From contig OZ023274.1 in assembly GCA_964007475.1 (NCBI GenBank), positions 92,341,213 through 92,405,212 on the forward strand: a stretch of DNA of 64,000 nt, written 5' to 3'. Below the pieces are notes generated by a model that did not search any database, was not told where the DNA came from, and worked only from the letters and a program-made list of their open reading frames with translations. A program made the position numbers and the translations under genes. How positions within the stretch are numbered: position 1 is the stretch's first letter; each line of letters opens with the position of its first letter. Positions 27,722 through 40,700 of this stretch are shown here, in pieces. The DNA comes from Hybos culiciformis (Eukaryota > Arthropoda > Insecta > Diptera > Hybotidae).

Positions 27722-30700
27722 AAATCAATTTACACATTTATTAATTTTTTTAATTTACAATATTATTTTTAGAAATCAAAACAAAAAATATTTGAATGTT
27801 ATACCCAGATATACAAAAAAAAAAAAAGAAAAAAAAAGTTTGTAAAACTGAAAATTTAGTGAAAGGAAATTGAATTTAAATTCCAAAAAATAAAAAAAAT
27901 AAATATTTATAGGTGTATTAAATTAAAAAAAGAATCAATCAATCAATTAAATTAAAAAAAAAGAACTACCATATAAATGTAATATAATTTAAAAATATTT
28001 TATTATTATAATTATATTTTTTATTATTATTATTACATAAACATATAACACTAATTATTATTAAAAAATAAACTTTAATGTAACTTTAATGTAAACTTGA
28101 CGTAAGAAAAACCATAATAAAAATTGTTGGCACACAAAATTTCCATTGAAACCTCACGGTTATGCTTAAGGATAAAAACCTTTTTAAATGGCGACAAGCC
28201 GGAACTGGAAGGAAGAAATTTAATTTAAAATAATTTTGCATTTCTGACTTACCTTTGTACAAAATATTTTGGCGGTCATATAATTATATCTTATTACTAA
28301 ATTAAATAACCTTCAGCCTGTGGTTGATTTATAGACAAATTTTTTCCCAACTTCACACTCTCCCTTACGGGCTTTTTGAATCCTTTTCTATAGGACTGCC
28401 AATATTTTTTTTATAGTTTTTTTTCAATTTCAGATCACAATATTATAATGAAACTAAAATAAATGATCATTTTTATTTTCTATACATTATCATTAAATGA
28501 TAAGCACAAACTTTTTTATTGCTTTTATATTTTTTAATTATATTATATATAATAATCGTTTAAAATAAAAAAAAAAAAAAAAAATAAATTATAGCTAAAA
28601 TAGTCTGGTAAATAATTTTTGAATTATTAATTATATAATAAAATATTGTACAGAATTACAAAAACTATATAAAATTATTTGGTTAAATTTAAAAACAAAA
28701 ATTTTAAAAAAGTACTATACATTATAGTAGACAATAAAAAAAAACTAAAAAAAAAAAAATAAAATAAAAACAATTACATATAAAAAATATTTGTATTAAA
28801 AAATATTTTATTATCATCATGGATGGATTTATTCATACTTTTCACAAATTAATGCATTCATAAATTTATGTTTTAAATAATTTATATCTTAAAAAAAAAA
28901 ACCAACAAAAAAGTTAAAATTTCGTTAAAACAATATTAAAAGTAACTATCATTTTAATATCAAATTAAAATAATTAAATTTCCCTAATGAATTGCTTATT
29001 CAGTCAAGCTCAATTTAAATGCTAAATTAAGATGTAAATTGAGAATGTATATTTAATGCAATGATTACATTCTTTGATAATTAACGTAATTTTTTTAGTA
29101 ATGCATAAAAATCTTTTTTGTTTTATTTCTTTTTTACTATATACTACATGTCTACAATCAACAAAATAAGTAAATAAATTTGTACATTGCAGTGCGTATA
29201 TATTTAGGAGCTATATGTAGGAAAATATCATGTGTGGTCTTAAGCGTACTATATGTATCTAATATCTATACAAAATCTATTTTACATAAATTAAAATAAA
29301 TTAAAACTTACAAATTTTATTTAATTCAATTTTTAAGAATACTTTTATCAAAATTCAACAAAAAATTAATATTTAAACTATTGCTCTCTGCATCATCTCT
29401 AAAATATGCTTAAGTTCTACAAATGCTTGAAAAAAAATTCATAGAATGTAGTTATAATGACAACGACTTGTTTTAGCAATAGTTTATGCTAGTTTTTCTT
29501 TATTTTGGAAACATATACTTCGATGTATAATATTTTCATTGTTTTTCAAAATTTTTAAAATTAGTTTCTTAATAGCAAAAAAAAAAATTAAAAGCAAAAA
29601 AAAAAATTAGCGATTGTTGTCAATTTATCAAATTATATTTCATAGAAGGCTAGGACCGTACGATATTCAAAATTAAGTTTAACCTTAATTATTAAATCCA
29701 AAAAACTGGCATAAACTATTGTTAGAACATTAACCAATAAATATATAAAAAAAAATGTTAAATTAACAAAAAATTATGTTTTATAATGTACTGAAAGATT
29801 TTATAATTTGCATATCCTTTGCATTAAATTTTAACATACAAATTTATGCAAAAAAAAAATTAAATAAATAAATAAACAAAAAACTAAAATCGCTATATAA
29901 GAATTAATAAATATATAAATTAAAAAAATTAAAAAAAAAAAAAAAAATTTAATGTGTTTTGAAACAAATATTATCTGATGTAGTTAGAAAACTTTTTGAA
30001 CTGATTTTTTCGGTAAAAGTAATTTACATTAATATTACAGCAAAGAAAAAATAAATAAATCGATAAAAAAAAAATGTATTTTTATTTTTTCAATATATAG
30101 AGCTGCCAAATGCTAAATTGCGGAAAAACAGTTTTTATGAATACTAAATATAAAAATGTAGTTTTTTCTATTCTGTAATATTTACTAATTTACAAAACTA
30201 TTTTTTGTTATTGCGTTTTATGTTGTTAAATAGTATTTTGCAAAATGAAAAGTTTATCTCATAACATTTAATGAAAGCAGAAAAAATTACCGTAGTTTGT
30301 TTATTTTTAATGGTATATAAGGCCTATTAAAAGTAACATCGTTATATAAATTATAAAAGATCAAAATTGTAGATTATGGAAAATAAAATATAATTATATG
30401 TAGTACCTTCGATTTATTTAAATTTTATGTTTTACATTAGTTTCTTTTTTTTTTAGTTTTTGATATTATACCCAAGTTTTTTTTTTTTTCGATTTTAAGT
30501 ATAATTCTGAATTAAGGTTACTCGCAGTTCTGTTCATGATTGGAATTATATATTTAGGCTATGTTTTGCATTTATCTACACAGTACCTATACGAACATTT
30601 TATGGACATTTTATCTGCTTTCAAAATGTTTAGAAAAAAAAAATGTTAATTATATTTATAACAAGAAAATATTATGCAGTAGTCTCATTATTAATATACA

Positions 30701-31601
30701 TACAAATATAAAATAAAAATAAAATAAAAACCAAATAGTTTAGACAAGAATTATGTTTATATATTATATATTATGTAATTAAAAAAATAAATAATAATTA
30801 AATAAATAAATAATTAAAACAAAAAAAAAAACCTAAAAACCAAAAAATCATAATTGTAATTTAATTGTAATTTGAATATAAAAAAAAATATAAAATTGAA
30901 GTGTATTCTATATTATGTGTATAACTTGCGCACACAACATCGAGTTCTTTAAAAATAATGCATAAGTATTAATAAAAATGATGATTATATAATTTATAAT
31001 TAATTATTATATATAACTATATTAAAATTTGTATGTGTAAATTATTTATATTACAAGAAATTGTTCAAAGAAAAATAAAATTTAAATGAAATTATTGAAA
31101 TCGTATTATACTTAGCAAATTAGTTTCTTTCGTTATTAAAAAATTATTATGTTTTCTTTAATAATTATAAAAAGCCTATATAGTCTCAGCTTCGGACCAG
31201 TTTTTGTCTCATCTTATCAATTAATTTAGTTATTTTTCAAAAATAATCTCATTACTATCAATATTTTATATTTTCATTTATTGTAAGAATTTTTAACAAT
31301 AATTAAAAAATTTTTTTTGGCGAAATTTATAAACACCGTCAATATAAAATTTTCTGGCTGTAGTTTAGTAAATATTATAAACACCATAATATTTTTTACA
31401 AAACATAAATATATCCACTTTTAACTAAAAATAAAACTATTGAATTTTATATTTCTAAAATAAAATAAGCATAAAATAAACATTATGTTCAACTTTTGAG
31501 GCAAAAATTGAGAATCATAATTAACTCTGAAAAGTATTCTAACTTTAAAAAAAAAATTTGTAATTATATTTTACGTAATATCTACGTTATTTTATATAAT
31601 A
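27722..31601. other. Rab3 3' UTR and AT-rich convergent intergenic DNA
   Basis: Directly after the Rab3 stop is A/T-rich DNA with several AATAAA strings (for example 27898-27903). In this composition they do not by themselves locate the polyadenylation site. A less AT-rich block at about 28130-28400 (CTTCACACTCTCCCTTACGG) is unrecognised. A GTTG-TTTATAGACAA string near 28322 recurs in inverse orientation near 39650. No further gene is supported. Confidence 0.5.
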
Positions 31602-32072
31602 CAGGTAACCCTTGATTAACACGGTAGTTTGGTTCCAAGAATATTCCGTGCTAATTAAAATCGTGTTAATCGAGATTCACAATCAATACAAGTAATGGGA
31701 TTTGGTTCCAAAAAATTTTTATTTATGTTTTTGATAGTTGTTATTCAGTGTGAAAAAAGAAAATTGAAAAAATTTAACACAAAAATTAAAAGAAAAAAAT
31801 TCAAAAATTAAAAGAAATAAAAAAACACGCCACTCAGATTGTTTAAATTTGAAAATGTAGAATTTTATTTATTTAAAAAAGAAGCCAACTTAAATTATAC
31901 AAATTTAAATTTTGAAACCGCATTAATTAAGGGTTTTTCTGAATTTTGTAACCGTGTAAAATCAAAACCGTGATAGAAAATATCGTGTTAGTCAAGGGTG
32001 TGCTACAATTTATCAACCGTGGTAAAATGAAACCGTGTTATTCAAGTACCGTGTTAATCAAGGGTTACCTTG
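31602..32072. mobile_element. Pogo/Tigger-like MITE with ~23-bp terminal inverted repeats
   Basis: The left end is CAGGTAACCCTTGATTAACA starting at 31602, preceded by TA. The right end is the reverse complement of CAAGGTAACCCTTGATTAAC, ending at about 32072. Variants of CCGTGTTAATCAAG recur internally (31660, 31985, 32030, 32045), a style typical of Tigger-type ends. The right terminus has an extra base and lacks an obvious TA, so one boundary has decayed. No transposase frame is visible in 471 bp. Superfamily assignment is by terminal sequence style only. Confidence 0.55.
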
Positions 32073-33164
32073 AAATTAGTGATATTTTGAATACTAAAAA
32101 AAATCGTAAACCTCAAATTTTGATAAAACATTAAATTATGATAGTGTTGGCAACTCTATATCAAATTTAAGTTTAAAATTTCTATCTTCAACATTTCAAT
32201 CGTCACAATTACATCATAAATATCATTAATCATTTCTATTTCATTAATAAATAAAAAGACCTGCAATATAGTAATTTTCGCTATGATTAGGCAACGCTAA
32301 AGTTTTGAAGTTAGAATGCTCTAAGTAGAATATTTTATTTTACTTAAAAAAAAACGAAGATTATATACAAAAATAAAAATTCCACAAAATCATTATTTTT
32401 TCGTCGTAATGCATTTAAAAAAAATATTTTCTTTAAATTTAAAAATTAATTATAATTAAAACAAAAACAAAAAATTATACATTAAACAAAAATATTATAA
32501 AAATATTAAAAAAATAAAATTATTTTGTTGTTGTAAATTATTTATCTCATTGATACTAAAAAAATAAAAAAATAAATAACATACAAAAAAAAATTATTAA
32601 AAATAAAATATAAAATATAAAAAAAAAAAAAATTATATATATATTACTATTAATATAAAAAAAAAAAAATAAAAATAAAATATCAGAAAAACAAATTTTG
32701 TGAACAAAAAACCTAAGCAGAATATATTATATATATAAATATATATATATAGTATTTATTATATACGGAAATGAACAATTTTAAAAATAATTTCTTTTTT
32801 ATAATTAATTTATTTTTGAATTTTTTATTTATTTATTTTTTTTTTTCAATATCATCATCCTTTTTCAAATAAATAAAATACAAAAAAAATCCAAAAAAAA
32901 AAAAAAAACAGAAAAATATAAATTCACTATAAATAATTACATTATGTATTATTACTTATTTTATTATAAACATTAAACATAAAAATTATTGTAATTATGA
33001 TTAATAAAAAAAAACATGTTTTCATAAATATTAATGAAAACAAAAAAAAAATTAAAAAAAAATAAACTGATTAAATTCATTATTTGAAATATAAAAATAA
33101 AGATGTTCGCAAAATATTAAAAATTTGTATTATTTATGATTAATAAATTTTAGATTAGATATGG

Positions 33165-33345
33165 GAAAGTATGTAACTGGGTGACTCAGTGATTTAAACG
33201 CCTGCTTTCAGGAGGAATACAGAGAGTCCTGGTTTCAATTCTTCCTGACTGATAAAATTATAAAAAAGTTTGTTTCTTCTTTTGGGGTTTCGTTCTGCTA
33301 AATACTCGTACTAATGAGATAAAATAAATGGTAAAAATAGAAGCC
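33165..33345 (+). mobile_element. tRNA-derived SINE-like sequence
   Basis: GTGACTCAGTGATTTAA (33181-33197) resembles a pol III A box (TRGCNNAGYGG). GGTTTCAATTC (33231-33241), about 40 bases further, resembles the B box GGTTCGAATCC. Between them, CGCCTGCTTTCAGGAGG resembles an anticodon arm region. A non-tRNA body with TTTGGGGTTTCG follows. The arrangement fits the tRNA-like head of a SINE with mutated promoter boxes. It does not fold as an intact tRNA, and I could not define target duplications, so the limits are approximate. Confidence 0.5.
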
Positions 33346-33410
33346 AATATACGTTATAAGATTTTTTTCAATTAATGTCAAAGACGGAAAACAAGAAATT
33401 AATGATTTGC

Positions 33411-33444
33411 ATATCATGGTGGTACGTAGGTACCACCATGATAT
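33411..33444. repeat. Perfect 14-bp hairpin
   Basis: ATATCATGGTGGTA (33411-33424) and its exact reverse complement TACCACCATGATAT (33431-33444) flank the 6-base loop CGTAGG. The arms contain G+C-rich steps, which makes chance less likely than for the A/T palindromes elsewhere. It lies just downstream of the SINE-like element. Confidence 0.75.
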
Positions 33445-34621
33445 AACTTCTTCCACAATTGCATTTTCGTATTTTTGAATATACTCATTTTATGGAATTT
33501 GTCACTTTATCTTAATGCTTTGAATTTTTGTAATTTGCGAGGGCAGATTTTGGGATTATTTAAATAGTAGATACTTTCGAATAAAAATTCAAAATTTAAG
33601 AAATCGAATACCATTTACGGTAATAAATATTTTTTCATAATTCTAAAAGTAATTTTGTATACTCCGTTCGAATCTAAAAGAGGGCTCTATTACATTCGAA
33701 TACATTGAATTTTGGTTATTTTTCGAAAGTTTAGTTAAAACTTAAAACTTTAAACTTTTAAAAATCCTTGTGAGAAAAGCTAGTTGTTTAAAAGCTTTCG
33801 GAGCTTTTATGTACTTCCAAATTTAAAAAATAAACTTAAATATTGCTAAACGAAGAAAAGAGTTTTTTCACTCAAATATAAGTTTTATTTTGCTCAAAGC
33901 TTTTACTATGAACTGAACAAAATTTTTTTTCTGAGTGATAACTACTGGTGCTTTTTTTGTTTACACCAAAGAATACATATGCCATACATTTCATACTGTG
34001 TTACGCGTACCTCAACTTTTTGATTTAAGACACTTTATACTTTTAAGATACCTTGGTCAAATTATTGTTTATGTTTCTTTAATACCAGATAACAAAATAA
34101 TTTAGTCATGTACCGAATATACAAATATAACAATTTACATAGTAACTCGACCCCAGTCCGATTCCTTGAAGAAAATCGTCGTCAAACCATTTGATATTTT
34201 CACCTTATACCTACCGAACACCTTCTACCTACCGAACACATTATTAATTACTTTCCTCTTGAATCCGTGAAATAGATTCCATTTTTTTAAACGATATCCT
34301 TTGAAATTGGCAATAAATTCTTGAAGTCCAACATTTACACTTAATTTAATCGCTATAAAATATGAAATAAAAATTTTCAATAGTATTTTTTTTAAAATTA
34401 CATTTATTTTTCCAATTTTACTTAAAATTATAATGATGATGAATAATAATTATTTCATTTCGTATATATAATATACAATTTATTTTTATTAAAAATTAAA
34501 AAAATGTATAATTATGCAATAAATGAAAAAAAAACTCTGTAGAAAATTGTTAAAATAAAAAGGTATTAAAATGCTAAAAATAATCACAAATTAATAGACG
34601 GAATTAATAATACTATATATA

Positions 34622-35079
34622 TTAGGGTGTGCCATTTCTAGGCGACTTTTTTTTTCAACGAAAAAACAGGCTGAAAACTTGCAAGAAGGTAAGAAAAGAA
34701 GCCTGTTCAAAGCGGAGCTCTTAATATTAATATTTAGAGGTGCCTCTATCTAATTTTCCATTTCCCATATAAATAACATGGGAAACAAATTTTATTTTTT
34801 TTTATTTTTCTAGCTTGGCATTCTAGCATGGCGTTGAATTCTCTACAAGAATATGCTATCGACTTATTTATATGAGGTGTGAATGCCAAGCTAGAAAAAT
34901 AAAAAAAAATTTTTTCCCATGTTATTTATATGGGAAATGGAAAATTAGATAGAGGCATCTCTAAATATTAATATTAAGAGCTCCTCCGCTTTGAACAGGC
35001 TTCTTTTCTTACCTTCTTGCAAGTTTTCAGCCTGTTTTTTCGTTGAAAAAAAAAGTCGCCTAAAAATGGCTCACCTTAA
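34622..35079. mobile_element. Long-hairpin MITE, mariner-like, TA target site
   Basis: The left end TTAGGGTGTGCCATTT at 34622 pairs with the right end AAATGGCTCACCTTAA ending at 35079, and TA lies outside each (34620-34621 and 35080-35081). The arms are near-identical for about 200 bp. Matching blocks include GGCGACTTTTTTTTTCAACG, AAGCCTGTTCAAAGCGG and TTTCCCATATAAATAACATG, meeting near 34850 around a small loop containing GAATTCTCTACAAG. It carries no coding capacity. The low arm divergence suggests recent origin or gene conversion between arms. Confidence 0.8.
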
Positions 35080-37688
35080 TATATATATAATGTAGTTTTA
35101 TTTGGGATAATAAAAAGGTAATGTATAAATTTTCAAGTGTAGTTCTTATAATGTATTTTTTGCTTGGTAATATATACCTTCAGATCTCACATATAATTCA
35201 TCCTGGGTATGAGACATACTGTAAATTTGGATTGGCTTCAGATTTTTTCGACAAAGAAATATATCTATTGAAAATAAATATAATATTTCTAATTGATTTA
35301 ATTAAAATACATAAAAATTCATAACATATAGAAAAAATAAGATTTTACTACAGATTTGATGTCAATATTTTGAAATAAAAATTCACATTTTGACGACACT
35401 GCACTAAAATATTTTCACATTAAATTTCAAATAAATAATTTACAAAATAATAATAGTTTATATGAAATTTTTGACAACTGCGTATGATGTTGGTTGAACT
35501 TTATTATTCATTTAGATATTATTATAGAATGGGAGTTATACATATATTTTAATAATATAATCATAATGTCATCAATCATGCCAAAATACTATGTATATGA
35601 TTTCTAATATGTTATTTTATTACATTTCACATATCATAGTATCAAAATAAAAATAAAAAAAAAATTAAAAAATTGTTTTGAATATTTATGGCAATAAAAA
35701 TTAAATAATTTTTTTTTATATAAATGATTGTTTTTAAAAAGCTCAAAATAATATCAGGCACTCATTTTTTTTTTTGTTTATATATATTTTTATATAAATT
35801 ACATTCTCTAAACATAAACAGAATTTACTTTTCATTTTCAATTTTAATTTAGCAACTTAATTAAAAAATTGATTTAAATAATAGATATTTAGATATAAAT
35901 ATAAGTAGATTTCAAGCTCTTTAACTTAAACTCTATGCACAATGTTTGTATAAATTATTAGTAATTTCATAACTTTTTTTTAATTTTGTTTTCCATATTA
36001 TTATGTTAATGTAATTTAATTAACAATTATGGACTGAATATGTGAATATGTTCACGAAAAAATTATTAGATCCATTTACTGGGCAGTGATAGGTTTAGGT
36101 TGTTTTATTCTGTGCAAATTTGCTAACAAAAACTTCGTTATCTAGCAGATAATTTTGCATTTGGTGTGTGATATCAAATTTTTCAATACTTTATTCATTA
36201 TTCAAATAAGGTTTGCGTTATGTAGGTATGGGGAATCCAAATTTTTTCCGCCGTTGTTTGTGTCCAGTATTACATTATAAATATTTTATTATATTTAAAA
36301 GTGTTGAACTTGATAATGGTCTGAGTATATCATGTCAATAAATTTATTGCTATTTTACTTATTAGTTTTTGTTGCTTGAAAACTTACAAAGTTAATTATA
36401 TCTTTAAAAAAAATTATTTAAATTAAAAATTTAGATTTAACTTAAGGAAGTTTTTGTTTATAAAAACTTTATTAGAATAATAAAGTAATATGATATGGCA
36501 GATTATATAAATTTATATAATAAAGAAAATATTACTATTTTGTTTCAAAAGAAGAAATTTATACTTATTATAATAAAAAGATTCTTAGATCAGGGTGGGG
36601 TTAGGTTTATATAAAAAAAAGATCCTAGATCGCAGCATTTTTTTAAATTTTAAATTAGATTTTTATTATATTTAATTCATTTTTTTTAATTTACAATAGC
36701 TTGGCTGTTTGGCCCAAAAAAAAATTATTCAAATACTTGGAATTATAATAGTTTTTGTGTGTTTTTTGTTTTTTTTTTTAAATATTATACAACTTTCATA
36801 AGATTTTAACATTATGTTATTTTTCTTCTTTATGATAACAAAATTTACATTAATTTTTCATTCAATTAATTATTATTATTATTATTACTTTCAATTTTCA
36901 TTTTCTTTTTTTTTATATATAATTAGCTAGCACCTACACCTTCATAATTGTGTCTGGTAGTAGTTTCAAAAGAATCGTGGAATTTTTTTGTGAAAAATTA
37001 TTGGTTTTAAATACCAAATTGTACTAATCAACGAAGTTTGCAGTTATTTACAGATTTTATTATTTAAAGATTTAAGCCCGGACCTACTCAACATTGATCC
37101 AAGTTAACTTTGACACAATCAAAAGGAACGTCCAAGTTGATTTGGACAAAGTGTACTTGGATCGTGAAAACCAGTCTTTAAAGAAAAATATCTTTTAAAT
37201 TTTTTGAATTTTTTTTCTAAATATAATCATTATATCTCATTCTAGTCGAATTAATAATTTTATTTGCAAAGAATCCTTTTGAAACTGTAAAAGATACAAT
37301 TATCTGTTTTTTTTTTCATATAATTTTGATTTTTATGCCAAAAATATAGAAATTTATTTAAAATTATTAAATTAAAATAAATATAATATTTTTATGTTTA
37401 TTGTTTTATTTATTTCTTTTTTTTTTAATATAAATAGTACATTTATTAAATTTAACTCATTTTCATTTAATTTTAATTTTCTTTTTTTTTTTTTTTTCAA
37501 CTTTAAATGTTGTAAATGCAATAATTATTTCGTTTTCTTATTTTTCTTTTTTATAATTTAAAATTAAAGTTTTTTTTTCTTTTTTAATTTTAAATTTTAT
37601 TGTACACATAATTTTTAAATTATTAAATTAATTATTTCATTATTATTACTAATTTCTATACGTAAAATAATAAAAATAAACACATTCA
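35080..37688. other. AT-rich DNA downstream of stan
   Basis: The interval from the hairpin MITE to the stan stop codon. On the - strand an AATAAA (37596-37601) lies about 90 bases past the stan terminal stop and is a candidate polyadenylation signal. A less AT-rich patch at 37076-37180 carries inverse GATCCAAG/CTTGGATC motifs and may be a mobile-element relic. No gene is supported. Confidence 0.45.
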
Positions 37689-37728
37689 TCATACTGTTGT
37701 TTCTTCATCATCAAATTCAATATTCTTC
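37689..37728 (-). CDS. stan: stan terminal mini-exon encoding a PDZ-binding C-terminus
   Basis: Exon 4 of stan ends AGCGA at 43660 before a perfect GTAAGT donor. Reading on past the donor gives GAG then TAA (43658-43656). On the - strand, a T-rich tract plus AG precedes 37728. The exon then reads G completing GAG, followed by 12 codons, Lys-Asn-Ile-Glu-Phe-Asp-Asp-Glu-Glu-Thr-Thr-Val, and TGA at 37691-37689. The phase matches exactly (two bases plus one). The ending Glu-Thr-Thr-Val fits the class I PDZ ligand pattern (Ser/Thr-X-Val), and C-terminal isoforms with and without a PDZ motif have been described for Drosophila Flamingo. The call rests on phase, splice sites and motif; no transcript evidence was available. 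Confidence 0.8.
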
Positions 37729-40700
37729 CTAAAAAAAAAGGAAAACAAGAAAATAAAAATTAAAAATAAAAATAAAAAGAAAAAAAGAAAATTTTCATTA
37801 GTATGGAAAAACTTTACCTTCAAAACTATATATATGTTAAAATAATTATAATTAATATATATGCGAAAAATTTCATGTAATATAAAATTTTACTTGTGGG
37901 AACACAAAAAAATAAAAAAAGGAAGCCGCTCATGTACAAAACAAAAATGCAAAAAATGATTTATTAAAGTAAAAATTTATGTTTTTAAGTGCAAAAAAAA
38001 TATATACAACAAAAATAAACAATTATGTATAATGTTGTAAAATTCGTATATTAAGAAAATACCATAATGTCATATTGCATTTTCACAAATTATTTTATAT
38101 TAAATTTTTTACATTTTTTCAATTAAAAATATAGAATAAATTTTTGGAAAATCTGTGTGCCTAGAAGGTTCATTTAAAGTAATTATTTCTGCTTTTTTGT
38201 GAGTCTATTACTTATGCGCATTACTTATGCTCTTCGAAAATGGCAAAAGAAATCACTTTTCTTTTGTTCTTAGATCTTAGATAGCAATGGAAAACCCTTT
38301 AGATATATTTTGTACTTCAAAAAAGCATAAAAATATTTTTTTTTTTATTCTTACATTATTTCTTAATAAAAATGCAAGTTAGGAAGGATATTTCCTTATA
38401 TATACTTAGGTATATATTTTTGGCGGGAAATATGTTTTCTCAACCTTGGTGAAATGAATATTTCTATATTTAATTATTTTATTATATTCATAAAATCATA
38501 CTTGAATAATTTTCGTAAAATTAATTATTCATTTTAATTGCAACCAAAATACATAATAAACTTCTATAGCTACAAAATTTTAATTAAGTTTTTTGGTATT
38601 CCAATTATGTATATATGCACAAAAAGATACATTTATGTATGGAAATGAAACTTATAATAATTGTATATGTAAAGAAAATGTATATAGATTTTCCTGAAAA
38701 TCTCAACAAAATAATAAAGTGCTAAAGAAGAACGAAAGTAAAACAATTTGCATAATAGTTTAAAATAAAAATTATTAGGTACTAAAATTTAAATTATAAT
38801 ATTTTAAAAGAAATAAATTTTTGGCAAATATTTTGTACCATGCAAAAGAAAACTTAGTTTTTTCTTGTAATATTATTTTGGTTTCATATTATTTTTCAAT
38901 TGGGTTTCAAATATTTAAGTGTTTCTGGATACCTGTACTACAATATAAAACTTATGCAGTGTAAATTCATTAAAATATATATGAAGGTACTTATGGATTG
39001 GTTGTTATTTTAATATTCTTTTTTTGTATAAAAGTAATTATTTTATGCTGGCAATATTTTTATTCAGCATGTTACTTTTTAGAAATTTAATATTTTCTTT
39101 TATAAAACTATGGCGCATAATAAGTAGTTGCAATTATATATATATACATAAATATTAAGTATGATTATTTTATTAATAATTTCTTGCAGGAATGAATATT
39201 ATGATGAATAAAATTATAATTCTTAATGCATAAGGTTTATTTTTGATGGTTCCTATGTTCTTTTTCAATAAATAATAATTAAATGCTTTTCTTAAACAAT
39301 AAATTTCAATTTATACCCATCATAATTAATTTATGAAATATAGTAAATTTTTATGAGTTTAGTGGTCGAAGTATTTAATAATCATTGAATAAAAATATTG
39401 AAGGATTATGGTGATGATACTGTGGAAAATACTGAACATTTATCTAACACTATAACTGAGTATTAATTGAAATTTTGACTTTAGAATATAAGTTTCCCAC
39501 TTTATTGTAAATAATATAATTTCTTCAGACTTCAATATTTTTATAACTTAGAAATTTTATTAAATTATTTATATAATTTGAATTTTGTGTGAATCAATCA
39601 AAAAACAAACTTTATATATATTCTTCATTAGATTGTGGCAACCGGAGAATTGTCTATAAACCAACTTTTAATTTTTTTTATTCAATATAAAAATCCAATC
39701 AATTTATTTAACATACCATAATACATAGTACATGGTACATTATGTCGTATAAATGAATATAATGATAAAGTCAGTTTTATAAAATGACATTGGATTGATA
39801 ATTAAATATATAAGTATACATATTTATATACTAATGTTAAACATGATGTATTGCAACAATAATGCCTTTTGATTCAATATTTAAATTGTAATGGTTAATT
39901 TTTTTTTGCTTATCTCAAATAATATAAAATATATATTATAGTTATAGTATTAAAGATATTATGTACATATATAAACCAAAATAATTATATGTACTATTTT
40001 ATAAATGTAATTTATTTTATTTTGAAAAGGATTCAATTATATAATTAAATGAAAAATGCAATCAGAAATTCAATTTTAATAATGTCATGTTTATGGTTTG
40101 ATAAAAAGGTCAGAACATATTAAATTGTTATAACTATAAGAGTATTGTATAATATTGAATTTTCTTTGAATATAAAGATACAAATATTATAATGCTGCTT
40201 TAGTATACAAAAATTAATAATTTTATGACAAATTTATTTTATATCTGAGATTTTAGTATTAAAATTAATTGCATGTATACAAGCCTTTAATTATGTATTC
40301 AATAAACATGAAAATATTTTAATTAAATTTAAATTTTAATTCATTATATAAATAATTTTGATTCTCCAATGTGAATTTATTAATTGCATAACATTTCAGA
40401 AAATTAAATTAATGTTTAAATTTGTTTTCGTTCAGAGAGATTATGGGTTGGCTTTTAATTTTTTTTTTATTTCCTAAACATTTAATTCATTTTTATATAA
40501 AATTGCAAAAAATATTTGTGTAAAATAGTTTATTTTATTAATCTATTTTGAAACTACTGTCCCATTAGTATTTTTTATATTTTTTGCCACAAAGCATAAA
40601 TTTTTTTATATGTTTGGCTTTCCCTGTGAAAATATGTGTAGGAAAGTTTAAGCATTTTATATATTAAGAATTTTTCATGAAAATTTTTTTGTTCTTGCAG

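Noticed and set aside
34209..34239. Two direct copies of ACCTACCGAACAC
   Set aside because: Only two units of an 18-bp period; too few to call a repeat array or CRISPR.
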